From the NCBI RefSeq assembly GCF_000204195.1, contig NZ_AFBG01000023.1, positions 1 to 64,000 of the forward strand: a stretch of DNA of 64,000 bases. Direction: 5' to 3'. The notes beneath the pieces were generated by a model, which was given only the letters and a program-made list of their open reading frames with translations, was not told the origin of the DNA and did no database searches. Positions 37,715 through 47,270 of this stretch are shown one piece after another. Position 1 is the stretch's first letter; every line of letters begins with the position of its first letter. The DNA is from Acidovorax radicis N35. Its GTDB lineage: Bacteria; Pseudomonadota; Gammaproteobacteria; Burkholderiales; Burkholderiaceae_C. The position numbers and the translations under genes were made by a program.

Positions 37715-38575
37715 ATGTTCGTCATCATCGGTTACGTTGTCTGCCTAGGCTGCATCTTCGGCGTGTACATCGTGCACGGCGGGAACATCAGCGTGATCCT
37801 GAAGGCCCTGCCCTTCGAGATCGTCACCATCCTGGGCGGCGCGCTGGGCGCCTTCGTGGTGAACAACCAGCCCAAGGTGATCAAGGCCACCCTGGCCGCC
37901 ATCCCGATGGCGCTCAAGGGCTCCAAATACACCAAGGCCCGCTACATGGAGCTCATGGCCATGCTCTATGACATCCTGCAGAAGGCCCGCAAGGAAGGCC
38001 TGATGGCAATCGAAAAGGATGTGGAAGCGCCCCACGAGTCCGAGATCTTCAAGAAATACCCCACCGTGGGCAGCGACCACCATGTGATCGAGTTCACCAC
38101 CGACTACCTGCGCATGATGGTCTCGGGCAACCTCAACTCCCACGAGATCGAAGCGCTGATGGACAGCGAGATCGACACCCACCACCAGGAGGCCCACGCC
38201 CCCGTGGCCGCGCTGGCGCGCCTGGCTGGCGCCCTGCCCGCCTTCGGTATCGTGGCTGCCGTGCTGGGCGTGGTGAACACCATGGGCTCGGTGGGCCAGC
38301 CGCCCTCGGTGCTGGGCGGCATGATCGGCTCGGCGCTGGTGGGCACGTTCCTCGGGATTTTGCTGGCCTACGGTGTGGTCGAACCCCTGGGCGGCCTGGT
38401 CGAGCAAAAGACCGAGGACGCCGCCAAGGAGCTGCTGTGCATCAAGTCCACCCTGCTGGCCAGCATGCAGGGCTACAACCCCGCCACGGCCATCGAGTTT
38501 GGCCGCAAGGTGCTTTTCTCCAGCGTCCGCCCCAGCTTCTCCGAGCTGGAGGGGCATGTGAAGGGCAAGAAGTAG
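37715..38575 (+). CDS. motA: flagellar stator protein MotA
   Basis: 286 residues, four transmembrane helices (1-22, about 30-50, about 170-190, about 200-225) and a long cytoplasmic loop. Conserved AALARLAGALPAFGIVAAVL and VNTMGSVGQPPSVLG surround the proton channel, and charged residues in the loop (RYMELMAMLYDILQKARKEG) engage FliG. Pairs with motB 30 bases downstream. Confidence 0.98.
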   Translation: MFVIIGYVVCLGCIFGVYIVHGGNISVILKALPFEIVTILGGALGAFVVNNQPKVIKATLAAIPMALKGSKYTKARYMELMAMLYDILQKARKEGLMAIEKDVEAPHESEIFKKYPTVGSDHHVIEFTTDYLRMMVSGNLNSHEIEALMDSEIDTHHQEAHAPVAALARLAGALPAFGIVAAVLGVVNTMGSVGQPPSVLGGMIGSALVGTFLGILLAYGVVEPLGGLVEQKTEDAAKELLCIKSTLLASMQGYNPATAIEFGRKVLFSSVRPSFSELEGHVKGKK

Positions 38576-38605
38576 CGACGGCAGCGCCGCGAAGTCCACA
38601 ACGCC

Positions 38606-39538
38606 ATGGCAGAAAAAAAACTCCAGCCCATCATCGTCAAGCGCATCAAGAAGGGCGGCCATGCGGTGCATGGTGGCGCCTGGAAGATTGCGTATGCCGA
38701 CTTCGTGACGGCGATGATGGCGTTCTTCCTGCTGATGTGGCTGCTGGGCTCCACGGCCAAGGGCGAGCTGCAGGGGATTGCCGCGTATTTTGCGTCGCCG
38801 CTCAAGGTGGCGATGACGGGCGGCGATGGCGCGGGCAACAGCTCCAGCGTGATTCCGGGCGGGGGCAACGATCTCTCGAAGGTGCATGGACAAGTGCGGC
38901 GTTCCGACGTGGAGGCGGCCAAGCAGCGCCGCATGAGCATCGACGCCGCCAAGGCCGAGCAGGCCAAGCAGGACCTGGACCGCATCAAGGCCCTGGAGGC
39001 CAAGATCGACGCGCTCATCACCGAAAACCCGCGCCTGAACGAATACAAGTCGCAGATCCGCATCGACATCACGCCCGACGGCCTGCAGATCCAGATCATC
39101 GACGACCAGAACCGCCCCATGTTCGACAGTGGCAGCGCGTTGGTGAAACCCTACATGCGCGACATCCTGCGCGAGATCGGCGCTGCCCTCGGAGGGGTGG
39201 AAAACCGCATCAGCCTGGCCGGGCATACCGATGCCGTGCCCTACGGCAACAGCGACCGGGGCTACAGCAACTGGGAGCTGTCGGCCGACCGCGCCAATGC
39301 CTCGCGCCGCGAGCTTGTCTCGGCCGGCATGCCAGACGCTAAACTGGGACGTGTGGTGGGCCTGGCGGCCAGTGATCTGCTGGAGCCAAAAACCCCACGT
39401 GCACCCGCCAACCGGCGCATCACCATCACGGTGCTGACCCGGGAGGCCGAAGAACGACTCATGGGCAAGGGGATTCCTGAAATCACATCGACAGAACTGT
39501 TGAATGAAAAGCGGGAAAATCCCCCCCCTGTCAGGTAA
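38606..39538 (+). CDS. motB: flagellar stator protein MotB
   Basis: 310 residues. One transmembrane helix (about 28-50) contains the proton-binding D32 (KIAYADFVTAMM). The plug/linker follows, then an OmpA-like peptidoglycan-binding domain (ISLAGHTDAVPYG, NWELSADRANASRREL). Conservation of the Asp in the E. coli-type context indicates a proton-driven stator. Confidence 0.98.
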   Translation: MAEKKLQPIIVKRIKKGGHAVHGGAWKIAYADFVTAMMAFFLLMWLLGSTAKGELQGIAAYFASPLKVAMTGGDGAGNSSSVIPGGGNDLSKVHGQVRRSDVEAAKQRRMSIDAAKAEQAKQDLDRIKALEAKIDALITENPRLNEYKSQIRIDITPDGLQIQIIDDQNRPMFDSGSALVKPYMRDILREIGAALGGVENRISLAGHTDAVPYGNSDRGYSNWELSADRANASRRELVSAGMPDAKLGRVVGLAASDLLEPKTPRAPANRRITITVLTREAEERLMGKGIPEITSTELLNEKRENPPPVR

Positions 39539-39543
39539 AAGTT

Positions 39544-39578
39544 ACGACTTGTCACCAAACCTGCCACCCATGACAATA
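39544..39578 (+). promoter_or_regulatory. possible sigma-70 promoter of cheY2-cheZ
   Basis: TTGTCA followed by a 17-base spacer and GACAAT in the motB-cheY gap. Reasonable but unproven; read-through from motAB is equally possible. Confidence 0.3.
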
Positions 39579-39610
39579 CTTACAGCCATTTCCGACCGAA
39601 AGGGTCCCAC

Positions 39611-39997
39611 GTGACCACAGCCCTTCGTTTTTTGATCGTTGACGACTTCTCCACCATGCGGCGCATCGTGCGCAATCTGCTCAAGGAAAGCGGCTTTGCC
39701 GATGCCGACGAGGCCGAAGATGGCGTGGCCGCCTTGAACAAGCTGCGCAACAGCAAGTTCGACTTCGTGGTGACCGACATCAACATGCCCAACATGAACG
39801 GTTTTCAGTTGCTGGCGGAAATCAAGAAGGACGACAAGCTCAAGCACTTGCCCGTCCTCATGGTCACAGCCGAAGCCCGCAAGGAAGACATCGTGGCGGC
39901 CGCCCAGGGCGGTGCCGCGGGCTACATCGTCAAACCCTTCACCAAGGCCACGCTCGAAGAGAAAGTGACCTTGATCCTGAAAAAGATGGGGCTATGA
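39611..39997 (+). CDS. cheY: chemotaxis response regulator CheY (second copy)
   Basis: 128 residues from a GTG start. D11/D12, phosphoacceptor D56 ([12 protein letters not shown]), and switch Thr and Lys in [10 protein letters not shown] and [14 protein letters not shown]. Closely follows the enteric CheY pattern, more so than the copy at 8349, and directly precedes cheZ, so it is the likely main motor regulator. Confidence 0.96.
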   Translation: MTTALRFLIVDDFSTMRRIVRNLLKESGFADADEAEDGVAALNKLRNSKFDFVVTDINMPNMNGFQLLAEIKKDDKLKHLPVLMVTAEARKEDIVAAAQGGAAGYIVKPFTKATLEEKVTLILKKMGL

Positions 39998-40001
39998 CAC
40001 C

Positions 40002-40628
40002 ATGGACGACACACCGGACAACAGCCAGCCGCCTGCCGATGTACACCACAAAATTGGCCAGCTGACCCGCCAGCTGCACGACTCGCTCAACGAACTGGGC
40101 TATGCCGACAAGCTGCGCGGCTCCATGGGCGAGCTGCCCGATGCGCAAAGCCGCCTGTCCTACATCGCCCGCCTGACCGGTGAAGCGGCCGAAAAGGTGC
40201 TCAACCGCGTCGAGCAGGCGAAGGCCCAGCACGACTACATCGCGGCGGAAACGCGCCGGGTCGTCAACTCACTGGTGGCCGACCCGGTGGCGGCCGTGGC
40301 CAAGGGCGAGATCTTCAACTTCCTCACCGACGTGGAGCGCGTGACCAAGGAAGCCGACACGCACCTCACCGAAATCATGATGGCGCAGGATTTTCACGAC
40401 CTCACGGGGCAGGTGATCGCCCGCGTGGTGAACCTGGCCGCCACCATCGAAGACCAGCTGGTGCAGCTGCTGATCCAGACCGCCCCCGCCAATGCGCAGG
40501 TGGCCGCCGTGGTCGAGCCAGCCCGCACCGCGCACCTGCAGGGGCCCGTGGTGGACCCCGAGCACACCCCCGACGTGGTGACTGACCAGTCCCAGGTGGA
40601 CGATCTGCTCGCCAGCCTCGGGTTCTGA
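40002..40628 (+). CDS. cheZ: CheY-P phosphatase CheZ
   Basis: 208-residue helical protein. The catalytic segment IMMAQDFHDLTGQVI has D133 and Q137, equivalent to E. coli D143 and Q147, and the C-terminal tail SQVDDLLASLGF is the CheY-binding peptide. Starts four bases after cheY2. Full length compared with the family. Confidence 0.96.
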   Translation: MDDTPDNSQPPADVHHKIGQLTRQLHDSLNELGYADKLRGSMGELPDAQSRLSYIARLTGEAAEKVLNRVEQAKAQHDYIAAETRRVVNSLVADPVAAVAKGEIFNFLTDVERVTKEADTHLTEIMMAQDFHDLTGQVIARVVNLAATIEDQLVQLLIQTAPANAQVAAVVEPARTAHLQGPVVDPEHTPDVVTDQSQVDDLLASLGF

Positions 40629-40654
40629 CAGCCCGCGGGGGGCTTCATCCCCGG

Positions 40655-40716
40655 TTTATTGATCAAAATGATCTCTAGCGTTTACCCATCAAGCGCTAGC
40701 AGCTATCAATTTTGAC
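40655..40716 (+). repeat. intergenic repeat A, copy 6
   Basis: ATGATCTCTAGCGTTTACCC followed by ATCAAGCGCTAGCAGCTATC, opposite orientation, between cheZ and flhB. Confidence 0.7.
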
Positions 40717-40760
40717 AACTTCCTCCTGCATTGAGCTGTTGCCAGCGAGTGACCGTATGC

Positions 40761-40779
40761 GCGTGAAGCCGCTTCACGC
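40761..40779. repeat. perfect inverted repeat in the cheZ-flhB gap
   Basis: GCGTGAAG-CCG-CTTCACGC, an 8-bp perfect palindrome with a 3-base centre, 93 bases before the flhB start. No T-run follows, so not a standard terminator; it could be a regulator-binding site. Confidence 0.45.
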
Positions 40780-40843
40780 CGCATCGAAAAGGGGGGGCTG
40801 CCACCTCTTTATCGGGCTTTAGATTTCCGGGTCGCTCACGACA

Positions 40844-40870
40844 ATGGCATGACACCAGCCGTCATGCCAT
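40844..40870 (+). promoter_or_regulatory. perfect hairpin abutting the flhB start codon
   Basis: ATGGCATGAC (40844-40853) and GTCATGCCAT (40861-40870) are exact inverted repeats around a 7-base loop and end two bases before the flhB ATG. The hairpin occupies the ribosome-binding region, where no Shine-Dalgarno is visible. Confidence 0.6.
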
Positions 40871-40871
40871 C

Positions 40872-42026
40872 ATGGAATCCAGCCAAGAAAAAAGCCTACC
40901 CGCGTCAGAGCGCAAGCTGCAGAAGACGCGCGAAGACGGCCAGGGAGCGCGCTCACGCGATCTTTCCCACTTGGCAATCCTCGGTGCTGGGGCAGCCTGC
41001 CTTCTCGTGCTGGCCCCCCAGCTGATGGACCATATGCAGCGGGCGATGAGCCAGCAGCTGGCGTTTGATGCCGCCACCGTGATGGCACCGGGCACCATGC
41101 TCAAGCGCTTGCAGGACATGATGTTGGTGGGCCTGGTGGCCAGCACGGTGTTTGCCCTTCTCACCAGCGCCGCCGCCCTGATCAGCGCCATTGGCGCGGG
41201 CGGCTGGATTCTGAGTCTCAAGCCGATCACCCCCCAATTCAACCGGCTCAACCCGATCTCGGGCGTGGCCAACCTTTTCTCCAAGCAGCAGATGGCCAAT
41301 GTGGCCAAGATGGTGCTGATGACCGCGATCCTGAGCTATGTGGCCTGGAAGTTCATGGGCAACAGCATCGACACCGTGGCCATGCTGGTGCTGCAACCCT
41401 CCCCCATGGCCATCCGCCAGTTGGCGGACTGGCTCACGTCCGGCATGAGCCTGCTGCTGCTGGTGGTGTTTCTGGCGGCGCTGGTGGACGTGCCCCTGCA
41501 GGCTTACTTCTTCAAGGCGCGCCTGAAGATGTCGCACGAAGAAATCAAGCAAGAGCACAAGGAATCCGACGGCAACCCGCACACCAAGGGCCGCATCCGC
41601 CAAAAGCAGCGCGAGATTGCCGACCGTGCCAGCGTGGGCGCCGTTCCCAAGGCCGACTTCGTGGTCATGAACCCCACCCACTACGCCGTGGCGCTCAAGT
41701 ACGACGAAAAGACCATGAGCGCCCCGCAAGTGATTTCGCGCGGCACCGACCTCATCGCACTCAAGATCCGCGATGTCGCCAAGGAGCACAACGTGCCCGT
41801 GCTGCAGTCACCCATGCTGGCCCGGGCGCTGTATGCCCATGCCGAGCTCGACCAGGCCATTCCCACCGCGCTCTACACCGCCGTGGCCCAGGTGCTGGCC
41901 TATGTCTACCGCTTGAAGGCCGCCCTGCGTGGCGAAGGCCACATGCCTGACGGCCTGGTGGAGCCGTTTGTGCCTCCTGAACTCGATCCGCTGAACCGCA
42001 CTCCCGTGCAAGGCGCTGCCGTATGA
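40872..42026 (+). CDS. flhB: flagellar export switch protein FlhB
   Basis: 384 residues. Four transmembrane helices in the first 210 residues and a cytoplasmic domain with the autocleavage motif NPTH (within FVVMNPTHYAVALKYD). Controls the change from hook to filament substrates together with FliK. First gene of the flhB-flhA-flhF-flhG-fliA operon. Its start is preceded by a perfect hairpin and no clear ribosome-binding site. Confidence 0.97.
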   Translation: MESSQEKSLPASERKLQKTREDGQGARSRDLSHLAILGAGAACLLVLAPQLMDHMQRAMSQQLAFDAATVMAPGTMLKRLQDMMLVGLVASTVFALLTSAAALISAIGAGGWILSLKPITPQFNRLNPISGVANLFSKQQMANVAKMVLMTAILSYVAWKFMGNSIDTVAMLVLQPSPMAIRQLADWLTSGMSLLLLVVFLAALVDVPLQAYFFKARLKMSHEEIKQEHKESDGNPHTKGRIRQKQREIADRASVGAVPKADFVVMNPTHYAVALKYDEKTMSAPQVISRGTDLIALKIRDVAKEHNVPVLQSPMLARALYAHAELDQAIPTALYTAVAQVLAYVYRLKAALRGEGHMPDGLVEPFVPPELDPLNRTPVQGAAV

Positions 42027-44104
42027 ACACCTCCGTAACGTCTCTTCGGCAATGGGCTGGCAGCAATGCAGGCGCCCTGCAGGGCCTGTCGGCGCCGCTG
42101 CTGGTGGTCGCCATTCTCGCGCTCATGGTGCTGCCGATCCCGCCGTGGCTGCTCGACGCGTTCTTCACGCTGAACATCGCCGTGGCCCTGATGGTGATGA
42201 TGGTGGCGGCCTACATGCTGCGCCCCCTGGATTTCGCGGCCTTCCCATCGGTGCTGCTGCTGACCACCCTGATGCGCCTGTCGCTGAACGTGGCCTCTAC
42301 CCGGGTGGTGCTGCTGGAAGGCCACACGGGCCCGGGCGCCGCCGGTGCGGTGATCGAGGCCTTCGGCCACTTCCTGATCGGTGGCAACTTTGCCGTCGGG
42401 CTGATCGTGTTCGCGATCCTGGTGGTGATCAACTTTGTGGTGATCACCAAAGGCGCCGAGCGCATTGCCGAAGTGTCGGCCCGCTTCACGCTGGACGCCA
42501 TGCCCGGCAAGCAGATGGCGGTGGATGCCGACCTGAACGCCGGGCTGATCGACGAGAAGGAAGCCAAGCGCCGCCGCGCCGAAGTGGCGGAAGAAGCGAA
42601 CTTCTTCGGGTCCATGGACGGTGCCTCCAAGTTCGTGCGCGGCGATGCGGTCGCCGGCATCCTGATCCTCTTGATCAACATCATCGGTGGCTTTGCCATC
42701 GGTGTTTTGCAGCATGACCTCTCGGCCAAGCAGGCGGCCGACAGCTACATCCTGCTGGCCATTGGTGATGCGCTGGTGGCGCAGATCCCCGGCCTGCTGA
42801 TTTCGGTAGCCGCCGCCATGGTGATCTCACGCGTGGGCAAGGACCACGACATGGGCCGCCAGATCGTGCAGCAGCTCTTCATGTCACCCCGCGTGCTGGG
42901 CGTGACCGCTGGCATCCTGCTGCTGCTGGGCCTGATCCCGGGCATGCCCCACGTGGTGTTTCTGACCATGGGTGGCCTGCTCGCCTATGGCGCCTGGGTG
43001 CTGCACGAGCGCCAAAAGGTACCGCCCGAAGTCGAGGCCCCGCCCGCCCCCGTCAGCGATGGCGAAGCCACCTGGGACGATCTGCAGCCCGTGGACCTGC
43101 TGGGCCTGGAGCTGGGCTACCGCCTGATCAGCCTGGTGGACAAGAGCCGCCAGGGCGACCTGCTCACGCGCATCAAGGGCGTGCGCCGCAAGTTTGCGCA
43201 GGAAGTCGGCTTCCTGCCTCCGGCCGTCCACGTGCGTGACAACCTCGAATTGAAGCCCAGCGGCTACCGCATCACGCTGCGTGGCGTGGTGGTGGGCGAA
43301 GGCGAAGCCTTCCCCGGCATGTTCCTGGCCATCAACCCGGGCGGCATCACCACGCCGCTGATTGGCACCCCCACCACAGACCCTGCTTTTGGACTCCCAG
43401 CACACTGGATCGACGACCGGCAGAAGGAAGCCGCACAAATGGCTGGTTTTACGGTCGTTGATTCCGAAACCGTGATGGCCACCCATTTGTCACACTTGAT
43501 GCAAGTGCAAGCCGCCAAGCTCCTCAGTCGCACGGAAACGCAGCAACTGGTGGAACACGTGGCCAAGCTGGCTCCCAAGCTCATCGAAGAAGTGGTCCCC
43601 AAAATGGTCTCCATCGCAACGTTCCAGAAAGTCCTCCAGCTGCTGTTGGAAGAGTCTGTGCACATCCGCGATATCCGCACCATCATTGAAACGCTGGCCG
43701 AGCACGCCGGTGGCATCTCCGACCCGGTCGAGCTGGCCCGCCGCGTGCGCATCGCGCTGTCGCCCGCCATCGTGCAACAGATCTACGGCCCCACCCGCGA
43801 ACTCAACGTCATCGCCATCGAACCCGGCCTCGAACGCCTGCTGGTACAGGCGCTGGGCAACACGGCCGGCCCCGCCCTGGACCCGGGCGTGGCCGACATC
43901 CTCACGCAAAAGGCCGCCGAGGTGGCCCTCAAGCAGGAAGAGATGGGCCTGCCCGCCTGCCTGCTGGTTCCCGACCAGATCCGCAACGCCATCTCCCGCC
44001 TGGTGCGCCGCGTGGCCCCCCGGCTGCAGGTGCTTGCGCACAGTGAAATCCCCGAGACCCACACCATCCGCATTGGGCCGATCCTTAGAGGTGCATCAGC
44101 ATGA
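42023..44104 (+). CDS. flhA: flagellar export gate protein FlhA
   Basis: 693 residues. An N-terminal membrane domain of about eight helices contains the FHIPEP-type signature region (MRLSLNVASTRVVLLEGH) and the long cytoplasmic C-domain docks chaperone-substrate complexes. ATGA overlap with the flhB stop indicates coupled translation. Length and motifs are standard. Confidence 0.98.
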   Translation: MNTSVTSLRQWAGSNAGALQGLSAPLLVVAILALMVLPIPPWLLDAFFTLNIAVALMVMMVAAYMLRPLDFAAFPSVLLLTTLMRLSLNVASTRVVLLEGHTGPGAAGAVIEAFGHFLIGGNFAVGLIVFAILVVINFVVITKGAERIAEVSARFTLDAMPGKQMAVDADLNAGLIDEKEAKRRRAEVAEEANFFGSMDGASKFVRGDAVAGILILLINIIGGFAIGVLQHDLSAKQAADSYILLAIGDALVAQIPGLLISVAAAMVISRVGKDHDMGRQIVQQLFMSPRVLGVTAGILLLLGLIPGMPHVVFLTMGGLLAYGAWVLHERQKVPPEVEAPPAPVSDGEATWDDLQPVDLLGLELGYRLISLVDKSRQGDLLTRIKGVRRKFAQEVGFLPPAVHVRDNLELKPSGYRITLRGVVVGEGEAFPGMFLAINPGGITTPLIGTPTTDPAFGLPAHWIDDRQKEAAQMAGFTVVDSETVMATHLSHLMQVQAAKLLSRTETQQLVEHVAKLAPKLIEEVVPKMVSIATFQKVLQLLLEESVHIRDIRTIIETLAEHAGGISDPVELARRVRIALSPAIVQQIYGPTRELNVIAIEPGLERLLVQALGNTAGPALDPGVADILTQKAAEVALKQEEMGLPACLLVPDQIRNAISRLVRRVAPRLQVLAHSEIPETHTIRIGPILRGASA

Positions 44105-45600
44105 ACATCAAACGCTTCCACGCTCCCACATCCCGGGAGGCTCTGGCCAAAGCGCGCATGGCCTTTGGCGACGGCACACTGATCCTGTCCAACCGCCCCA
44201 CGGCCAACGGCGTCGAAGTCGTGGCCACGGCCGAAGACACCCTCTCGGCTCTGGATGGCGGCGGCAGTGCCGGCTCTTCCAGCAACCCGCCCTTGCTGGC
44301 CCCCACACCGGCGCGCAGCGCACCCCAGCGCACAAACCAGGCAGCCACGGCCAACACCCTGGGCCGCAACCCGGTGGAGGAAGACACCGAGCAGCTGGCG
44401 ATGAGCACGCTGTCGTTCCAGGACTACGTGCGTGAGCGCATGCTGCGCCGCCGCCACGAGGCGCTCAACGGCCCAGCCGAACCACAAACCTTGTCGGAGC
44501 GCAGCCGCGACCAGGAGCCGGAACGTGAACGCATGCCCGCGCCCGCCGTGGTGCGCCACAACCCGCTGCGCACCATCCCCATGGACATCCCGCCCGAGCC
44601 GCCACGCCGCCGGCAGGAAGCCGCCAGCGCCAACCTGATCCAGTCGAACAACCAGCAAAGTGTGATGAACGAACTCCATGCGATGAAGGAGCTGATCGAA
44701 GACCGCTTCAACACACTGGCCTGGCTGGGCCAGGCGCGCCAGAACCCGATCCAGTCCAATCTCATGCTCAAGATGATCCGCGCGGGCTATTCGCCCTCGC
44801 TGGCCCGCGCCGTGCTGGAACGCATGCCCGAAGAGCTGTCGGCGGCAGAGTCGGTGCGCTGGTTGATGGAAGTGCTGGAGCGCAACCTCAAGACCGACCT
44901 GGCCGAACCTCCGCTGTACGAGCAAGGCGGCATCTTCGCGATGGTGGGCTCCACCGGTGTGGGCAAGACCACCACCACGGCCAAGCTGGCCGCACTGTGC
45001 GCACGCATCCACGGCCCCGGCAGCGTGGGCCTGATCACGCTCGACACCTACCGCGTCGGCGCACACGAGCAGCTGCGCACCTATGGCCGCATGCTGGGCA
45101 TCGTGGCCCATCTGGCGCACGACCGCGCCGCGCTGCAGGACCTGCTGGGCCTGCTCAGCGGCAAGAAGATGGTGCTGATCGACACCACGGGCGTTGCCCC
45201 GCGCGACCCGCGCAAGCGCGACATGCTCGACGTGCTGGACCTGCCCCACGTCAATCGCCTGCTGGTGCTCAATGCGGGCTGCCATGGTGACACGCTCGAT
45301 GACGTGCTTACTGCCTTCAAGACCGAGGGCTCCCAGCAGGCCATCCTGTCCAAGGTGGACGAAGCCGTGAAACTCGGCCCCGCCATCGACGCACTGATTC
45401 GCCACCAGATGGTGCTGCGCGGCGTGACCAACGGCCAGCGCGTGCCGGAAGACTGGGAGCGCGCCGATGCACACAAGCTCATCAGCACCTCCATGCGCGC
45501 GCCCGCCAAATCGGCCTTTGATCCCAAGGCGACCGACCTGAACTTCTTCTTCTCGCATTCGCCTGACACCATGAACGAGCGAGGGCTGGTCGATGCTTGA
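44101..45600 (+). CDS. flhF: SRP-family GTPase FlhF
   Basis: 499 residues. N-terminal B domain (MNIKRFHAPTSREALAKARM), a long Pro/Arg/Glu-rich linker (about 60-200), then the NG GTPase domain with G1 GSTGVGKT (about 283-290), DTYRVGAHEQL, G3-like DTTGVAPRD and TKVDE-like SKVDEAVKLG. Directs flagellar placement and number, normally with FlhG. Overlaps flhA (ATGA) and the next gene. Confidence 0.96.
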   Translation: MNIKRFHAPTSREALAKARMAFGDGTLILSNRPTANGVEVVATAEDTLSALDGGGSAGSSSNPPLLAPTPARSAPQRTNQAATANTLGRNPVEEDTEQLAMSTLSFQDYVRERMLRRRHEALNGPAEPQTLSERSRDQEPERERMPAPAVVRHNPLRTIPMDIPPEPPRRRQEAASANLIQSNNQQSVMNELHAMKELIEDRFNTLAWLGQARQNPIQSNLMLKMIRAGYSPSLARAVLERMPEELSAAESVRWLMEVLERNLKTDLAEPPLYEQGGIFAMVGSTGVGKTTTTAKLAALCARIHGPGSVGLITLDTYRVGAHEQLRTYGRMLGIVAHLAHDRAALQDLLGLLSGKKMVLIDTTGVAPRDPRKRDMLDVLDLPHVNRLLVLNAGCHGDTLDDVLTAFKTEGSQQAILSKVDEAVKLGPAIDALIRHQMVLRGVTNGQRVPEDWERADAHKLISTSMRAPAKSAFDPKATDLNFFFSHSPDTMNERGLVDA

Positions 45601-46390
45601 TATCGGCTTTCACCAGGCGGCCGGCCTGCACAGCTTCACCCCGCAGTCTGAATTGCGGGTGGTGGCGGTCGCCAGCCAGGACAACGCAGGCACCGGGCTG
45701 GAGACGCTGTGGCAGATCTGCGCGAGCCTGCAGCGCCTGGGCTACCCGGTGGTGGTGCTTGACGGCACCGCCCAGGAGACGGACGACTGCCCGGGGCTGC
45801 TGCACCTATTGCAACAGGCACCGTGGAACGAGGGCGTCAGCCTCAACATGGGGGCGATGGCATCGTCACTAGCGGTGATTCCGGCGGCGAAGGGCCTTTT
45901 GCGCATCAGCCGGGAGGCCAGCCGCAATGAAACGGCGCCGCTGCCCGGCCTGCTGCCCTATTTTCGGACGTACGGACTGATCGTGCTGCACGCGCCTGCG
46001 GCCACACTCGGACCGCTGCTGACGCACACGTCCACCATACCGCTGGTGGTGATGGGTGACGGCTCGGCAGGTGTGCTCACCAGTTACAAGAGCCTCAAGC
46101 AAATCGCACAGCACACCACCCTGCCCTGCATGGTGGCGGCCTTGCTGCATGGCAACACCGCGGCCGAACGGCGCAAGACGCAACACGCACTGCTGACCCT
46201 GCAGGACTGCGCCGAGCGCCACCTGGGTGGCCCGGTGCGCACGACCACCATCGCCACGCAGAACCCCCAGGACCTCCAGCGCCTGGCCTTGCAACTGCTG
46301 GAAAATGCGGGCACTATCAGTGAATCGCTGACGGCCCTGCCGCCTTGCAACATGACAGAAATGCCTGCGCATTTCGTCCGGAGCCATTGA
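45593..46390 (+). CDS. degenerate FlhG/MinD-like protein without a P-loop
   Basis: 265 residues in the flhG position, overlapping flhF by 8 bases. The N-terminal strand VVAVASQDNAGTGLETLWQI aligns with the FlhG P-loop region, but the deviant Walker A (GKGGVGKT) is absent; LGYPVVVLDG follows where MinD proteins have the switch I strand. The rest is weakly MinD-like, and the FlhG activation helix (DQAxxLR) is not seen at the N-terminus. Unlikely to bind ATP as MinD does. Probably a diverged FlhG; identity is by position and overall shape. Confidence 0.7.
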   Translation: MLDIGFHQAAGLHSFTPQSELRVVAVASQDNAGTGLETLWQICASLQRLGYPVVVLDGTAQETDDCPGLLHLLQQAPWNEGVSLNMGAMASSLAVIPAAKGLLRISREASRNETAPLPGLLPYFRTYGLIVLHAPAATLGPLLTHTSTIPLVVMGDGSAGVLTSYKSLKQIAQHTTLPCMVAALLHGNTAAERRKTQHALLTLQDCAERHLGGPVRTTTIATQNPQDLQRLALQLLENAGTISESLTALPPCNMTEMPAHFVRSH

Positions 46391-46535
46391 CCAGCGTACC
46401 AGAGCGTGTGATGTACTTGTTTAACCCCATGCCGTTGCTGGCCGCCGCATGCGGCGTTCAGGCCCTGGCACATGCGGGGCCAGGCCAAACCGGCCTGCCC
46501 GGCGGCTTTGCAGGCACTTGAAGGTGGATAACACG

Positions 46536-47252
46536 ATGTACACCGCCAAAGGCCAGCTCGATCGTGATGCGCTGATCCGCCAGCACGTCCCGCTGGTGCG
46601 AAGGATTGCGCACCACATGATCGCCAAGCTGCCCCCCAATGTGGAGCTGGACGATTTGATCCAGGTCGGCATGATGGGCCTGGCGGATGCCCTGTCGCGC
46701 TACGAAGTCGCCCAGGGCGTGCAGTTCGAGACCTTTGCCACCCAGCGCATCCGCGGCGCCATGCTCGACGAGTTGCGCGAGGGGGACTGGATGTCACGCA
46801 GTTCTCGCAAGAGCCAGAAAGACATCGAGCACGCAGTGCGCCGGATGGAACAAAAGCTGGGCCGCAGCCCCCTGGAGTCTGAAATCGCCAGTGAGATGGG
46901 CATGAGCCTGCCCGACTACCAGAACCTGCTGGGCAAGGTCCGGGGCACACAACTCGTGTACCTGGAAGACATGACCCATGGCAACGACGACGACGATGGT
47001 TTCCTCGACCGCCACGTTGCCGATGGCGATGCCGACCCGATGGAAATGCTGCGCGACCAGCGGCTCAAGATGTCGCTGGTGAATGCCATCAAGACCCTGC
47101 CCGAGCGTGAGCAGCACATCATGGGCATGTACTACGAGCACGACATGAATCTCAAGGAGATCGCAGCCGTGCTGGGGGTTACCGAGTCACGGGTGTGCCA
47201 GCTGCACAGCCAGTCTATCGCCCGGCTGCGCGCCAAGATGCGCGCGCATTAG
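46536..47252 (+). CDS. fliA: flagellar sigma factor FliA (sigma-28)
   Basis: 238 residues. Region 2 (LDDLIQVGMMGLADALSRYE, then FETFATQRIRGAMLDELRE), region 3 and region 4 (LPEREQHIMGMYYEHDMNLK followed by the ESRVCQLHSQ helix) are all intact. The ATG at 46536 (MYTAKGQL) follows AAGGTGG; an upstream extension is not conserved. Directs class III transcription; candidate targets here are fliST, both flagellins and flgM. Confidence 0.97.
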   Translation: MYTAKGQLDRDALIRQHVPLVRRIAHHMIAKLPPNVELDDLIQVGMMGLADALSRYEVAQGVQFETFATQRIRGAMLDELREGDWMSRSSRKSQKDIEHAVRRMEQKLGRSPLESEIASEMGMSLPDYQNLLGKVRGTQLVYLEDMTHGNDDDDGFLDRHVADGDADPMEMLRDQRLKMSLVNAIKTLPEREQHIMGMYYEHDMNLKEIAAVLGVTESRVCQLHSQSIARLRAKMRAH

Positions 47253-47270
47253 CTCCCTCTGAGGCCATAA

